Source of the DNA: JBHOQS01 sp042408875
GTDB taxonomy: Bacteria > Chloroflexota > UBA11872 > JBHOQS01
Assembly (NCBI GenBank): GCA_042408875.1
Contig: JBHOQS010000022.1
Span: 124,001-188,000, forward strand
DNA: 64,000 bases
Reading direction: 5' to 3'
Below, piece after piece: positions 33,841-43,020 of this stretch. The translations under genes were made by a program, and so were the position numbers. The first letter of the stretch is position 1; each line of letters opens with the position of its first letter. The notes under the pieces are model-generated. The model made no database searches. It was not told the DNA's origin and was given only the letters and a program-made list of their open reading frames with translations.

Positions 33841-34692
33841 TTAACTCCGCAACGTGATCAGGTTGCCCGACTCGTAGCGCCGCAGGCCGAGGCGGAAGAC
33901 ACTCACCGCCAGGGCCATGCTGCCGCAGGCAAAGCCCAGCAGCACAGCCAGCCACACGGGATCGAAGCGCCGCAAGAGCTCCACCGGGACATGTGCGGTG
34001 AACGCGGCCGGCAGGATCGTGAAGAGCAGCAGCTTCGTCCAGCCGCGGAAGAGCGGGCCGGGGTAGAGGGAGAGCGTTATGAGCGTGTTCTGCGCCTGCG
34101 AGGCGGCGGTCTCAGCGTTGCCGATGAAGAACGCCAGCGAGCCGGCCAGCACCTGAAAGGCCAGAAACACCGCCATGCTTGCCCCTACGAGCACCAGAAA
34201 GAGCGCGATCGTCGCGGGGTCCAGCCTGCCCGCCAGCAGGAAGGCCGCCAGCCCAAAGGCCACGTCGCCCCAGCCCGGCAGGCTCATGCGGCTCACCAAC
34301 ACATGCAGCAGGACGTTCCTCGGCAGGGCCAGGTAGTAGTCAAGCTGGCCTTGCACGATCAGCGCGGCCAGGCGCGAGCCGTTTCCGAACAGCGTCACCG
34401 CCAGCCCGAAGGACGTCGCCACCACCGCCCAGAGCATCACCACGTCGCGCAGCTCCCAGCCGCGCACCGCCGGGAAGCGCTCGAAATAGAGCCACCAGAA
34501 CACGAACATGATCGCATCGTTCAGCATCATCCCCAGGCACTGCGTAAGGAACGATGCACGGTACTCCATCGCCGCGGCCAGGTTCACTCTGACGTACGCG
34601 CCGAGGAAGGCCAGCGTTCGTACCGCCTGCGCCCACGGTGCACCACGTGCTTCCTGGGCCAGTGTCCTGCGCCTATCTGTCTTATCCACCAT
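33841..34692 (-). CDS. ABC-2 type exporter permease (DUF990-like)
   Basis: Six hydrophobic segments in 283 aa, for example MFVFWWLYFERF, VVMLWAVVATSFGLAV, ATIALFLVLVGASMAVFLAF and LLLFTILPAAFTAHVP. The motif QGQLDYYLALPRNVLLHVL is typical of the ABC-2 family found with DUF990 permeases. It overlaps the upstream permease gene by 11 bp and so belongs to a three-gene operon. Substrate unknown. Confidence 0.87.
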   Translation of the reverse strand: MVDKTDRRRTLAQEARGAPWAQAVRTLAFLGAYVRVNLAAAMEYRASFLTQCLGMMLNDAIMFVFWWLYFERFPAVRGWELRDVVMLWAVVATSFGLAVTLFGNGSRLAALIVQGQLDYYLALPRNVLLHVLVSRMSLPGWGDVAFGLAAFLLAGRLDPATIALFLVLVGASMAVFLAFQVLAGSLAFFIGNAETAASQAQNTLITLSLYPGPLFRGWTKLLLFTILPAAFTAHVPVELLRRFDPVWLAVLLGFACGSMALAVSVFRLGLRRYESGNLITLRS

Positions 34693-35479
34693 GGATGTTC
34701 ACCTTTCTCACTGCACGGGTGTACACCAGCGCCATCAGACAGCCGAGCGCCAGCAGCCAGCTCACCTGTACCGTGAGCAGCCAGGCCAGCGCCTCCCAGG
34801 AGAAGCTCACGAACAGCCGCGCCGGGGCGTAGGTCACCCCGGCAAAGGGCAGGAACCGCGCAATGGCGGCCAGCACCTGCGGGAACAGATCGAGCGGCAG
34901 GAACAGGCCGCCGAGGCTGAACACCAGCTTCTGGTAGATCCAGAAGAAGGGCATGGTGTCCTCGAACCAGAAGGCGGTCAGGCCAATGGCCGTCTCCACG
35001 GCGAAGTTGAGGGTCAGGGCAAGCGCCAGCGCCACCAGGCCGGCAGCGGCGGACAGCGGTGTCACAGCCGGCGGGCCGCTCGCCGCAAGGGCGATGGTCG
35101 CGCCAACAGTGAAATTCAGTGGAAGGCGCAGCGCCGCCTCACCCCAGTAGCGGGCCAGATGGTACAGCACATAGTTGTATGGCCGCACGAGCGCCAGCGC
35201 CAGCTCTCCCGACTTCACCTCCTCGTCGATCTTCTGCGAGATGCGCGGCGCGCTGAGCACCACCGTCTCGGTCAAGACGAGGTACCAGATCAGGTCGCCG
35301 CGCGTAAGCCCGGCGATTGGCACGCCGCCGGTCTGCTCATAGGTGACCGTCCAGAGCTGCGCGAACACAAACAGTACTAGGGCCATAAACGCGGCCGGCA
35401 CCAGCATGTCCCGGGGGTACATTAAGCTGGAGAGCGCTGTCGCCGTCAGGACGGCGGTGTACTTGACGAACTTTCGCAT
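34682..35479 (-). CDS. ABC-2 type exporter permease, second subunit
   Basis: 265 aa with six predicted membrane helices (AAFMALVLFVFAQLWT, LIWYLVLTETVVLSA, FFWIYQKLVFSLGGLFLPLD). KSGELALALVRPYNYVLYHL is the conserved cytoplasmic loop of this permease family. Paired with the next gene it would form a heteromeric exporter membrane part. Its ATG lies 19 bp after the stop of the ATPase gene. Confidence 0.87.
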   Translation of the reverse strand: MRKFVKYTAVLTATALSSLMYPRDMLVPAAFMALVLFVFAQLWTVTYEQTGGVPIAGLTRGDLIWYLVLTETVVLSAPRISQKIDEEVKSGELALALVRPYNYVLYHLARYWGEAALRLPLNFTVGATIALAASGPPAVTPLSAAAGLVALALALTLNFAVETAIGLTAFWFEDTMPFFWIYQKLVFSLGGLFLPLDLFPQVLAAIARFLPFAGVTYAPARLFVSFSWEALAWLLTVQVSWLLALGCLMALVYTRAVRKVNIHGG

Positions 35480-35498
35480 GGCGCTCCTCCTTGACTTT

Positions 35499-36650
35499 TC
35501 ACCGCAAGTCTTCTTTTATTTCTTCTCTATTTCTCTTGTTTTTTGGCGCTTCCAAATCTGTTCTTGGCGCTTCTAGTGATCCTGCAGCTTCTCCGGCTGC
35601 TTGCACGGTCACGGCAGGTGCTTCATTTGCGTCGTTGCCACGCGCAGCGCCGCGGCCGGCGTAGATCGCTGCGATGATCTCCTCCAGCGGCGGGTCGGAG
35701 ATCGTCACATCGGCGACGCGGCAGACGGCGAGGATCCGCCCGACCACTACTTCGATCGACTGCCGCGCCGTCTCCACCTCGAGGGTGAGCACATAATCCT
35801 CCCGCCGTATGATCCGCACGCCGGCTAGCTCTGCCCCGATGGTATGCGCCAGCATCTTATCCGCCGGCTCCTCCAGCTTGAGCTCAATGACCTTGGTCGG
35901 CATGAAGCGGTGCTTAAGCGCCTCCATGCTGTCGTCGAAGAGCACCGTGCCGTGGGTGATCACGATAACACGGCGGCAGAGCTGCTCGATGTCGCCGGCG
36001 TCGTGCGATGTCAGGAACACGGTCGTGCCTTCGGTCTCGTTGAGCTCGCGCAGGTGGGCGCGAATGCGCTGCCGCGCCACCACGTCGAGGCCGATGGTTG
36101 GCTCGTCCAGGAACAGCACAGCGGGCCGGTGGAGCAGAGCGCCGGCAAGCTCACAGCGCATCCGCTCGCCCAGGCTGAGCTTGCGCACCGGTGTGTGCAG
36201 CAGCGCAGCGATGTCAAACCGCTCGATGAGTGTGGCGAGCCGGCGGCGGTAGTCCGCCCGGTCGAGCTCATAGATCCGCGCCAGCATTTCGAAGCTATCG
36301 ATCGGTGGCAGGTGATACCAGAGCTGCGAGCGCTGGCCGAACACGGCGGCGATGCGGTAGGCCAGCTCCTGGCGGCGTTCCCACGGCACCAGCCCCAGCA
36401 CTCGAGCGGTGCCGCTGGTAGGATAAAGGATGCCGGTGAGCATCTTGATGGTGGTAGACTTGCCGGCGCCGTTCGGTCCGATGAACGCCACCATCTCCCC
36501 TTGCTCTATAGCGAAGTCAATGCCGCGCACCGCTTCAACGGTGCGATACGTTGGACGGACGAGCGACCGTAGGCTCCCCAGTAAACCGGGCGGCTTCTCC
36601 TTGGCGCGGAACACTTTGCGCAACCCTTGCGCTTCCACCACAGGCGCCAT
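35499..36650 (-). CDS. ABC exporter ATPase
   Basis: Walker A AFIGPNGAGKSTTIKMLTG, signature KLSLGERMRCELAGALLHRP, Walker B VLFLDEPTIGLD and the switch His in FLTSHDAGDIEQLC are all present. It is the first gene of the permease operon. After about residue 320 it ends in a 60-residue tail; the last 15 codons are A-rich (PKNKRNREEIKEDLR), unlike the rest of the gene. This tail is unusual for the family and may be a later addition by a frameshift or insertion. Confidence 0.92.
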   Translation of the reverse strand: MAPVVEAQGLRKVFRAKEKPPGLLGSLRSLVRPTYRTVEAVRGIDFAIEQGEMVAFIGPNGAGKSTTIKMLTGILYPTSGTARVLGLVPWERRQELAYRIAAVFGQRSQLWYHLPPIDSFEMLARIYELDRADYRRRLATLIERFDIAALLHTPVRKLSLGERMRCELAGALLHRPAVLFLDEPTIGLDVVARQRIRAHLRELNETEGTTVFLTSHDAGDIEQLCRRVIVITHGTVLFDDSMEALKHRFMPTKVIELKLEEPADKMLAHTIGAELAGVRIIRREDYVLTLEVETARQSIEVVVGRILAVCRVADVTISDPPLEEIIAAIYAGRGAARGNDANEAPAVTVQAAGEAAGSLEAPRTDLEAPKNKRNREEIKEDLR

Positions 36651-37049
36651 TGCCCTACCTCCTTCCGCCTAACCTTAGGCGCTGCACCCCTCCCGTTTCC
36701 GCTCCGTGTGTGAAATGTGTAAAGATGCCTATCACCGTGAGCCCGAAAGAGATAAAAAAGCCACGGGCAGCGATATGGCCTGCCCGTGGCTCTGGCTCCT
36801 GTGTCGGTGCTTTGGCCTGCACTCGGCGTCTAGGTCACCAGGTGCACTCCACCTCCCTTGCGCGAGCCAGCGAGCATGGCCATGCTGCCGCAGCAATAAG
36901 GCTGCGGAGCATCCACATGGACGAGAGGACCATGAATACCAGCTCGCGAGTCTGCGCAGGGCTCATGGCTGCAGTATAGTGGTTCTGCATAGCTGGTGCA
37001 ACGGTGCAATAACACAGGATAATAAACGGCCAAGGGTCTGCTTACTATG
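36651..37049. other. Intergenic holding a terminator and a possible tiny frame
   Basis: Beyond the strong terminator at 36754-36790, a 43-codon minus-strand frame (36835-36966; begins MSPAQTRELVFMVLSSMWML) has no ribosome binding site. It is noted only as a possibility. Confidence 0.35.
36754..36790 (-). terminator. Rho-independent terminator
   Basis: GCCACGGGCAG / CTGCCCGTGGC is a perfect 11-bp stem with a 9-nt loop, followed on the minus strand by TTTTTT. It ends transcription from the OsmC gene or from a short unannotated unit between. Confidence 0.85.
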
Positions 37050-37487
37050 CTACTCTAGCGCGGCGTCAACTCTGATCTCGACGTTGCCGGCAAGCGCCTT
37101 GGACACCGGGCAGTTCTTGCCGGCCGTATTCGCCGCGTCCACGAAACCGGCGTTGTCGATTCCGGGAACCTGGCCGCGCACCGTCAGACGCATGGTGGTG
37201 ATCTTCAGCGCGCCCTCGACGCGGTCAATCGTGCACACGGCCGTGGTGCGTAGGCGCGTCGGCGGCGTGCCCCGCTGGTTGAGCGTGTTCGCCAGGGCCA
37301 TGCTGTAGCAGGCCGCGTGTGCAGCGGCAAGGAGCTCCTCAGGGCTGGTCTTGCCGGCCGGCTCCTCGATGCGCGACGCCCAGGTAACCGGCAAGGGCCC
37401 GAAGGCGCCGCTGCCGACGCTGGTGATGGTCCCGTGTCCCTGGGTCAGATTTCCCTCCCAGACGACTTCTGCGCGACGCTCTGCCAT
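37050..37487 (-). CDS. OsmC-family hydroperoxide reductase
   Basis: 145 aa with SPEELLAAAHAACYSMAL and the second redox Cys in NCPVSKALAGNVEI. These are the two Cys of the OsmC/Ohr reaction centre, which reduces organic peroxides. Length and motifs match OsmC. Strong gaggag ribosome binding site precedes 37487. It is distinct from the OsmC relative at 27 kb. Confidence 0.92.
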   Translation of the reverse strand: MAERRAEVVWEGNLTQGHGTITSVGSGAFGPLPVTWASRIEEPAGKTSPEELLAAAHAACYSMALANTLNQRGTPPTRLRTTAVCTIDRVEGALKITTMRLTVRGQVPGIDNAGFVDAANTAGKNCPVSKALAGNVEIRVDAALE

Positions 37488-37946
37488 CGTTCTCCTCCTC
37501 TATTTGCCTCCTTGCTCGTTCCCCTCGTGCTACCGGTTCGGAATTCGGCAGGTACGGTAACGACCCGAGCGGCTGGTGTGCCGAGCGGGCACCACCGGTG
37601 CGACGAACCGCACCCAGCGGACACAGGTCGCCTTCCTGCAGGCTCCCTCCAGGCGCTGGCGCCACGACCCCAGTATACCGCATGCGCGGCGCGGCAGGTG
37701 CAACGCACTGCCTGGTAGATGCTGGCAGCAGGCTGCTATCATAGGCGCCGGGCACGACGCTGGAACTGGCTCGCGCCTGGGTCACGTCTGGAGCGGGTTC
37801 GCTTGGCGCGCCGCTGCTGCGCCCGGCCGGCTCGAAGTGCCGCGTGCCTAGCGCCTCTGCCGCCGCAGAGGCTTGTGCGGTGCTGCACCTGGCTACGAGG
37901 CGAGCGCGGGATCGCTGAGACCAGCGAATGATACGGAGGAAGGCTG
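37488..37946. other. Intergenic, no gene seen
   Basis: 459 bp between the divergent OsmC and oxidoreductase genes. A TGCTATCAT at 37733-37741 could be an extended -10 element for the rightward gene. Nothing else is supported. Confidence 0.35.
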
Positions 37947-38894
37947 ATGAGCACTGTCCTGGCAATCGTCGTTGATCCTGAGGTCGAGGGAAGGCTGGCG
38001 CTGCGCGAAGTGCCGGCGCCGGTGCCGGGGCGCGATGAGGCGATCGTGCGACTGGCGGCGACATCGCTGAACCCCGGGGAGCTACGTCGCGCTGCGACCG
38101 CGGCGCCCGGCTGGCGGCCGGGCTGGGATATCGCCGGTTGGGTGGAGCAGCCGGCCGCGGACGGGTCTGGGCCCCCGGCCGGCGCGCGGGTGGTCGGCTT
38201 GCTGGAGATGGGGGCCTGGGCACAGCGCGTGGCGGTGCCAACCCGTTCGCTGGCGGTGCTGCCGGACTCAGTGTCGTTCGCGCAGGCTGCTACGCTGCCT
38301 GTCGCTGGCCTCACGGCGCTGCGCGCGCTGGGGCGCGGCGGCCTGCTGCTTGGCCGCCGCGCCCTGATCACCGGTGCCAGCGGCGCCGTCGGCCATTTCG
38401 CTTGCCAGCTCGCCCGTCTGGCCGGGGCACAGGTGGTTGCCGTGGTGCGATCGGCCGAGCGGGCTGCGGCGGCGCGGGAGTCCGGCGCGCATGAGGTCGT
38501 CATCGGGGAGGACGCCGCAGCCGCGGCACAGTTCGCCCCCTACCATCTTGTGCTGGAGTCGTTGGGTGGGCGTTCGCTCTCTTCGGCGCTGGGCATGCTG
38601 GCCCAAGATGGCGTCTGCGTGTGCTTTGGGGCTACCGTCTCGCCAGAGGTCACGTTCGATGCGCGGCGCTTCTACCTGACCGGTGGCGCCAGCTTGTACG
38701 GCTTCATCCTGTTCTACGAGCTCTCCCGCCGGCCGGCTGCGGAGGACCTTGCCCTGCTCGCCGGCCTGGTTGCCGACGGCCGGTTGCGCCCGCGCATCGA
38801 TGTGGAGTTGCCCTGGACCGAGATCGCTTCGGCTGCCCGGCAGTTAGTCGAGCGCCGTGTGACGGGCAAGATCGTGCTCCACGTGGCGTCATGA
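37947..38894 (+). CDS. Zinc-independent medium-chain oxidoreductase (quinone-reductase-like)
   Basis: 315 aa. An N-terminal GroES-like part (RLAATSLNPGELRRAA) is followed by a Rossmann domain with ALITGASGAVGHFACQLARL and later AQDGVCVCFGATVSPEVTF. The catalytic zinc ligands of alcohol dehydrogenases are absent. It probably uses NADPH to reduce quinones or enones. ggaggaagg precedes the ATG. Confidence 0.87.
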   Translation: MSTVLAIVVDPEVEGRLALREVPAPVPGRDEAIVRLAATSLNPGELRRAATAAPGWRPGWDIAGWVEQPAADGSGPPAGARVVGLLEMGAWAQRVAVPTRSLAVLPDSVSFAQAATLPVAGLTALRALGRGGLLLGRRALITGASGAVGHFACQLARLAGAQVVAVVRSAERAAAARESGAHEVVIGEDAAAAAQFAPYHLVLESLGGRSLSSALGMLAQDGVCVCFGATVSPEVTFDARRFYLTGGASLYGFILFYELSRRPAAEDLALLAGLVADGRLRPRIDVELPWTEIASAARQLVERRVTGKIVLHVAS

Positions 38895-38939
38895 GCCGGC
38901 CTCGGTACAGGAACGCACCCGCAGCTTTGAAGAAGCGCC

Positions 38940-40088
38940 TCAGGCGGGTGAAGCGCTCCTCGCCTGTTCCAAGGCGTACTCGTACACCTGCATCACCTGG
39001 CCGGCGACCCGCTCCCAGGCGAACTCCTCGGCGCGGGCACGGGCGTTCTTTTCCATCTGCGTGCGCAAGACATCGTCGCGCAGCACGCGCAGCAGAGCAA
39101 GGGCCAGCGCGGCCGGATCACGGGGCGGCACGAGCAGGCCTTCGATCTCGTGCCGCACGACCTCGCTGTACCCGGGGATCGCTGAGGCTACCACGGCACG
39201 CCCAGAGGCCATCGCCTCGAGCAGGACGATGCCGAAGCTCTCTCCACCGGTGGACGGGAAGCAGCACACCGTCGCCGTGGTGTAGCAGCGTGCCAGCTCC
39301 CACCGCGAGAGCTGGCCAAGGAAGACGACGTCGCGCAGGCCTAGGCTCGCGGCAACGGCCTGCCAGCGGTAGCGGTCCGAGGTGGAGTAGGCACCAGCGA
39401 CGAGCAGGCGCGCCCGCGGCTCAGCCTGCTTCAGCGCCCGGAAGGCGCGCAGCAGGTAGCCAAAGCCCTTCCGCGGCTCCAGCCGTCCTACGAAGATGAC
39501 CGTCGGCCGGCCATCAGCGTACTCCTCCAGCGGTGGCACGTCCGGGCGAAAGTGGTGCACGTCAACGCCGTTGGGGATGATGTGATACTCGTCCAGAAAG
39601 TAGCGCGCCACGTAGCCGCGTGCAGCCTGGGACACTGCAATGCGGGCGTGCAGCCGCCGGAAAAACCACATGAGCAGCGGGCGCCAAAGAGCATAATAGC
39701 GGCTGTGCTCCCAGTACGCATGGAAGGTGCCCACGTTCGCCACGCGGGAGTACCACAGCACCGCTAGTGGCAGCAGGGGCAGCAGCGGCTCATGCAGGTG
39801 GAGCAGGTCGAACGTCTCTTCCTTCAGGAGGGTCTGCACGCGGCGGAACACGCGCGGCGACAGGCTGATACGCGCCCAGGAGCCGTGCACCGGCACACGC
39901 ACGATGCTGCCCACGCGGTACACCTCCACGCCATCTTCCTGCACCAACGCTTCCTCGAGCGCCGAGGATGGCGCGATCACGCGTACTTCGTGGCCGCACC
40001 GGACCAGCTCGCGCGCCAGGTGGGCGATATGCTCGGTCACCCCGCCGGGGAAGGGATAGTCATACGGGGATACCAGGCCGATCTTCAT
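38940..40088 (-). CDS. GT4-family glycosyltransferase (PimA-like)
   Basis: The N-terminus MKIGLVSPYDYPFPGGVTEH is close to phosphatidylinositol mannosyltransferases. GTFHAYWEHSRY, VFVGRLEPRKGFGYLLRAF and ESFGIVLLEAMASGRAVVAS (E-x7-E) are the GT-B signatures. It probably transfers a sugar to a lipid or surface acceptor. The start at 40088 is preferred over GTG 40100. Length 382 aa. Confidence 0.88.
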   Translation of the reverse strand: MKIGLVSPYDYPFPGGVTEHIAHLARELVRCGHEVRVIAPSSALEEALVQEDGVEVYRVGSIVRVPVHGSWARISLSPRVFRRVQTLLKEETFDLLHLHEPLLPLLPLAVLWYSRVANVGTFHAYWEHSRYYALWRPLLMWFFRRLHARIAVSQAARGYVARYFLDEYHIIPNGVDVHHFRPDVPPLEEYADGRPTVIFVGRLEPRKGFGYLLRAFRALKQAEPRARLLVAGAYSTSDRYRWQAVAASLGLRDVVFLGQLSRWELARCYTTATVCCFPSTGGESFGIVLLEAMASGRAVVASAIPGYSEVVRHEIEGLLVPPRDPAALALALLRVLRDDVLRTQMEKNARARAEEFAWERVAGQVMQVYEYALEQARSASPA

Positions 40089-40377
40089 GCTCAGACTCAC
40101 CAGTGCGTGCTGGGGGGGGCAGATTGCATCGGGAGCGGCAGCCCTGCCACTGCCCTCCCGTGTCCCCAGGCGTGCCCGCCATGCTGAACCTGCCGGCAGG
40201 GCGCGGGGGACGCTTTTACTTTAGGGGAGCGCACGCTGCCGGTCAACACATGGGTACGCTCCCTTGCCTGAACCCGAACGCCCTTGCATGCCCACATGCC
40301 GCATTGACCTGGCGCGGTCTGTGCATCACAATGCAGGTAGCACACGTCCGACCCGACGGAGAAAGGGGAGGAGCACG

Positions 40378-42861
40378 ATGACCGAGATTGCCTCCAAGCT
40401 TGCCGCGCTCCGGCTCCGGCCTGACCAGCTCACCAATCCATGCGATCCGGCCCAGTTCGACTTTGAGACGACCGAAGAGCTGCCACCTCTGGAGACCACC
40501 ATCGGCCAGCCGCGGGCGCTGGAAAGCCTGGACTTCGGTCTTGCCGTGCGCACGGTCGGCTACAATCTTTATGTGTCCGGCCTGCCTGGCACTGGGCGGA
40601 ATACGACCCTGCTGCAACGGCTGCGGGAGCGAGCTGCGAGCGAGCCGGTTCCGCCCGACTGGTGCTATGTCTTTAACTTCGCTGACCCGTACCGGCCGGT
40701 GGCGCTCTCTCTGCCAGCCGGCCAGGGTGCTCGCCTGGCGCAGGCGATGCGCGGCCTGGTGGCCGCCTGCCGGCGGGAGCTGCCGCGCGCCTTCGAGGGT
40801 GAGCACTATGAACAGCGCCGTAACGCGATCCTCCAGCGGTTGGAGGAGACCCGCCATCGCATGCTCCATGAGCTCGACCAGCGCGCCCGCGAGATGGGCT
40901 TCGCTGTCGAGCTAACTCCTGCTGGCATCCTGACCGTGCCGCTGCAAGATGGGCGGCCCATGCCGGCCGAGCAGTTCCAGGCGCTGCCGGAGGTGATCCG
41001 TGCAGCAATCGAGGCGCGCGGCCAGGCGCTCCAGCAGGAGATCAATCGCGTGCTGGGGCAGATCCGGCGTCTGGAGAAGCAGACTCTGGAGGCGCTGCGC
41101 GAGCTCGACCAGGAGATCGCACGGTTCGTCGTTCGCCCGCTCGTGGAAGATGTGCGCGAGCAGTTTCCCGGCCTCGAGCGCGTCCAGGCTTACCTGGACG
41201 CCGTGGAACAGGACCTCGTCGAGCGCCACGACCTCTTCCTGCACATTGAGCAGCATCGGGAGGCCCACGCTACGCGCGGGATCCCGGTGGTGCTCTCCGA
41301 GGAGGACCTGTTCGCCCGCTACGAGGTGAACGTCGTCGTCGATCACACCGCCACAGCGGGTGCGCCGGTGATCGTCGAGCACAATCCGACCTACTATAAC
41401 CTGATCGGCCGGATCGACTACACGGCCCGCTTCGGTGGCATGGTCACGGACCATCGCTTCATAAAGGCTGGCGCGATCCAGCGAGCCAGCGGCGGCTACC
41501 TGGTCGTGCAGGCACGCGATCTGCTGACGTCTCCATTCGCCTGGGACGCGCTCAAGCGCGCGCTGCGCACTCAGCAGGTGGCTCTAGAGAACCTGGGCGA
41601 GCAGTACTCGCCTATCCCTACGGCTACGCTCAAGCCTGAGCCGATCCCGGTGAACCTGAAGGTCGTCATCGTCGGTGACCGCCTCGTCTACTATCTGCTG
41701 TACGCGTTGGACGAGGACTTCCAGAAACTCTTCAAAGCGCGCGCCGATTTCGATACGGTCACCGATCGCACGCCCGAGGCCGAGCGAGCCTACGCCCTCT
41801 TCCTGGCACACCAGGGCCGGGACCGCGGGCTGCTTCCCTTTGATCGCACGGCGGTGGCGCGTGTCGTCGAGCACGGCGCCCGGCTGGCCGGACACCAACG
41901 CAAGCTCTCGACTCGGTTTAATGACATTGTGAACCTGGCCTCCGAATCCAGCCACTGGGCTCGCCTGGCCGGCCGCTCGGTCGTCACCGCGGCTGATGTC
42001 GAGCGCGCCATCGAGCATCGCATCTTCCGCTCGAATCTGGTGGAAGAGCGCCTGCGCGAGCTGATCCGCGAGGGGACGCTGCTGATCCAGACCGAAGGAG
42101 CCGTCGTGGGGCAGGTGAACGGACTGTCGGTGGTGGACCTGGGCGATTACGTCTTCGGCCATCCCAGCCGCATCACTGCCCGTGTAGCCCCGGGCAACGC
42201 TGGTGTCGTCAACATCGAGCGCGAGATCCGCCAGTCAGGGCCGGCGCACAGCAAAGGCGTGCTTATCCTTGCCGGCTACTTGCTCGGACAATATGCCGCG
42301 GAGGCGCCGCTGACGCTGAGCGCGTCGCTCGGCTTCGAGCAGGTCTATGAGATGGTGGAGGGGGACAGCGCTTCTTCGGCGGAGCTGTACGCCCTGCTCT
42401 CTGCCCTGGCCGACGTGCCGCTGCGGCAGGACCTGGCCGTGACCGGCTCGGTCAACCAGCTCGGCCAGATCCAAGCGATTGGCGGCGTCAATGAGAAGAT
42501 CGAGGGCTTCTTCGCTGTCTGTCGCATGCGTGGGCTGACCGGCACCCAGGGCGTGATCATCCCTCGCGCGAATGTGCAGCACTTGATGTTGCGCCGGGAG
42601 GTGATCGACGCAGTGCGTGAGGGACAGTTCCATATCTATCCGATCGACCACGTGGACCAGGGGCTGGAGCTCTTGACCGGCCTGCCGGCGGGCCGCCGCG
42701 CGCCGGACGGGAGCTATCCAGAAGATACCGTGCACGGCCGCGTCGCAGCACGGCTGCGCGCCTTCACCCGCCGCATGGTCGAGCTGCGCGCCTTGGCCGC
42801 CGGTGATGGCCAGGCCCGCGCCAGCGCTTCCACAGGCACGTCCGGCGAGGAGCCTGCCTGA
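40378..42861 (+). CDS. Lon-family ATP-dependent protease (LonB/LonC-like)
   Basis: 827 aa. An AAA module with P-loop GLPGTGRNTTLL lies near residue 70, a long helical insert (about 140-310) follows, and the C-terminal Lon protease domain holds the Ser of EGDSASSAELYALLSAL (about 665) and the Lys of AIGGVNEKIEGFF (about 705). This S-K dyad indicates an active protease. The P-loop has Arg where most AAA proteins have Lys; that form is, from memory, common in this subfamily. It degrades damaged or regulatory proteins. aggggagg precedes the ATG. Confidence 0.9.
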   Translation: MTEIASKLAALRLRPDQLTNPCDPAQFDFETTEELPPLETTIGQPRALESLDFGLAVRTVGYNLYVSGLPGTGRNTTLLQRLRERAASEPVPPDWCYVFNFADPYRPVALSLPAGQGARLAQAMRGLVAACRRELPRAFEGEHYEQRRNAILQRLEETRHRMLHELDQRAREMGFAVELTPAGILTVPLQDGRPMPAEQFQALPEVIRAAIEARGQALQQEINRVLGQIRRLEKQTLEALRELDQEIARFVVRPLVEDVREQFPGLERVQAYLDAVEQDLVERHDLFLHIEQHREAHATRGIPVVLSEEDLFARYEVNVVVDHTATAGAPVIVEHNPTYYNLIGRIDYTARFGGMVTDHRFIKAGAIQRASGGYLVVQARDLLTSPFAWDALKRALRTQQVALENLGEQYSPIPTATLKPEPIPVNLKVVIVGDRLVYYLLYALDEDFQKLFKARADFDTVTDRTPEAERAYALFLAHQGRDRGLLPFDRTAVARVVEHGARLAGHQRKLSTRFNDIVNLASESSHWARLAGRSVVTAADVERAIEHRIFRSNLVEERLRELIREGTLLIQTEGAVVGQVNGLSVVDLGDYVFGHPSRITARVAPGNAGVVNIEREIRQSGPAHSKGVLILAGYLLGQYAAEAPLTLSASLGFEQVYEMVEGDSASSAELYALLSALADVPLRQDLAVTGSVNQLGQIQAIGGVNEKIEGFFAVCRMRGLTGTQGVIIPRANVQHLMLRREVIDAVREGQFHIYPIDHVDQGLELLTGLPAGRRAPDGSYPEDTVHGRVAARLRAFTRRMVELRALAAGDGQARASASTGTSGEEPA

Positions 42862-43020
42862 CGACAGGCTCCAGAGCACTCCCGGGGTGCGATGGAAAAG
42901 CGCTACTTCTTCTCAATCGCTTCGAGTTGTCGCAAAACTGGGCGCGCTTCGCGCTCGAGGGTGGCGGCCACCTCCAGCCAGACCTGCTCGGGCGGCTCCT
43001 TATTACGTGATGCGCTCTAA

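Noticed and set aside
36835..36966. 43-codon frame MSPAQTRELVF before the terminator
   Set aside because: No ribosome binding site and no homologue known to me; the terminator can serve the OsmC gene. Kept only as a note.
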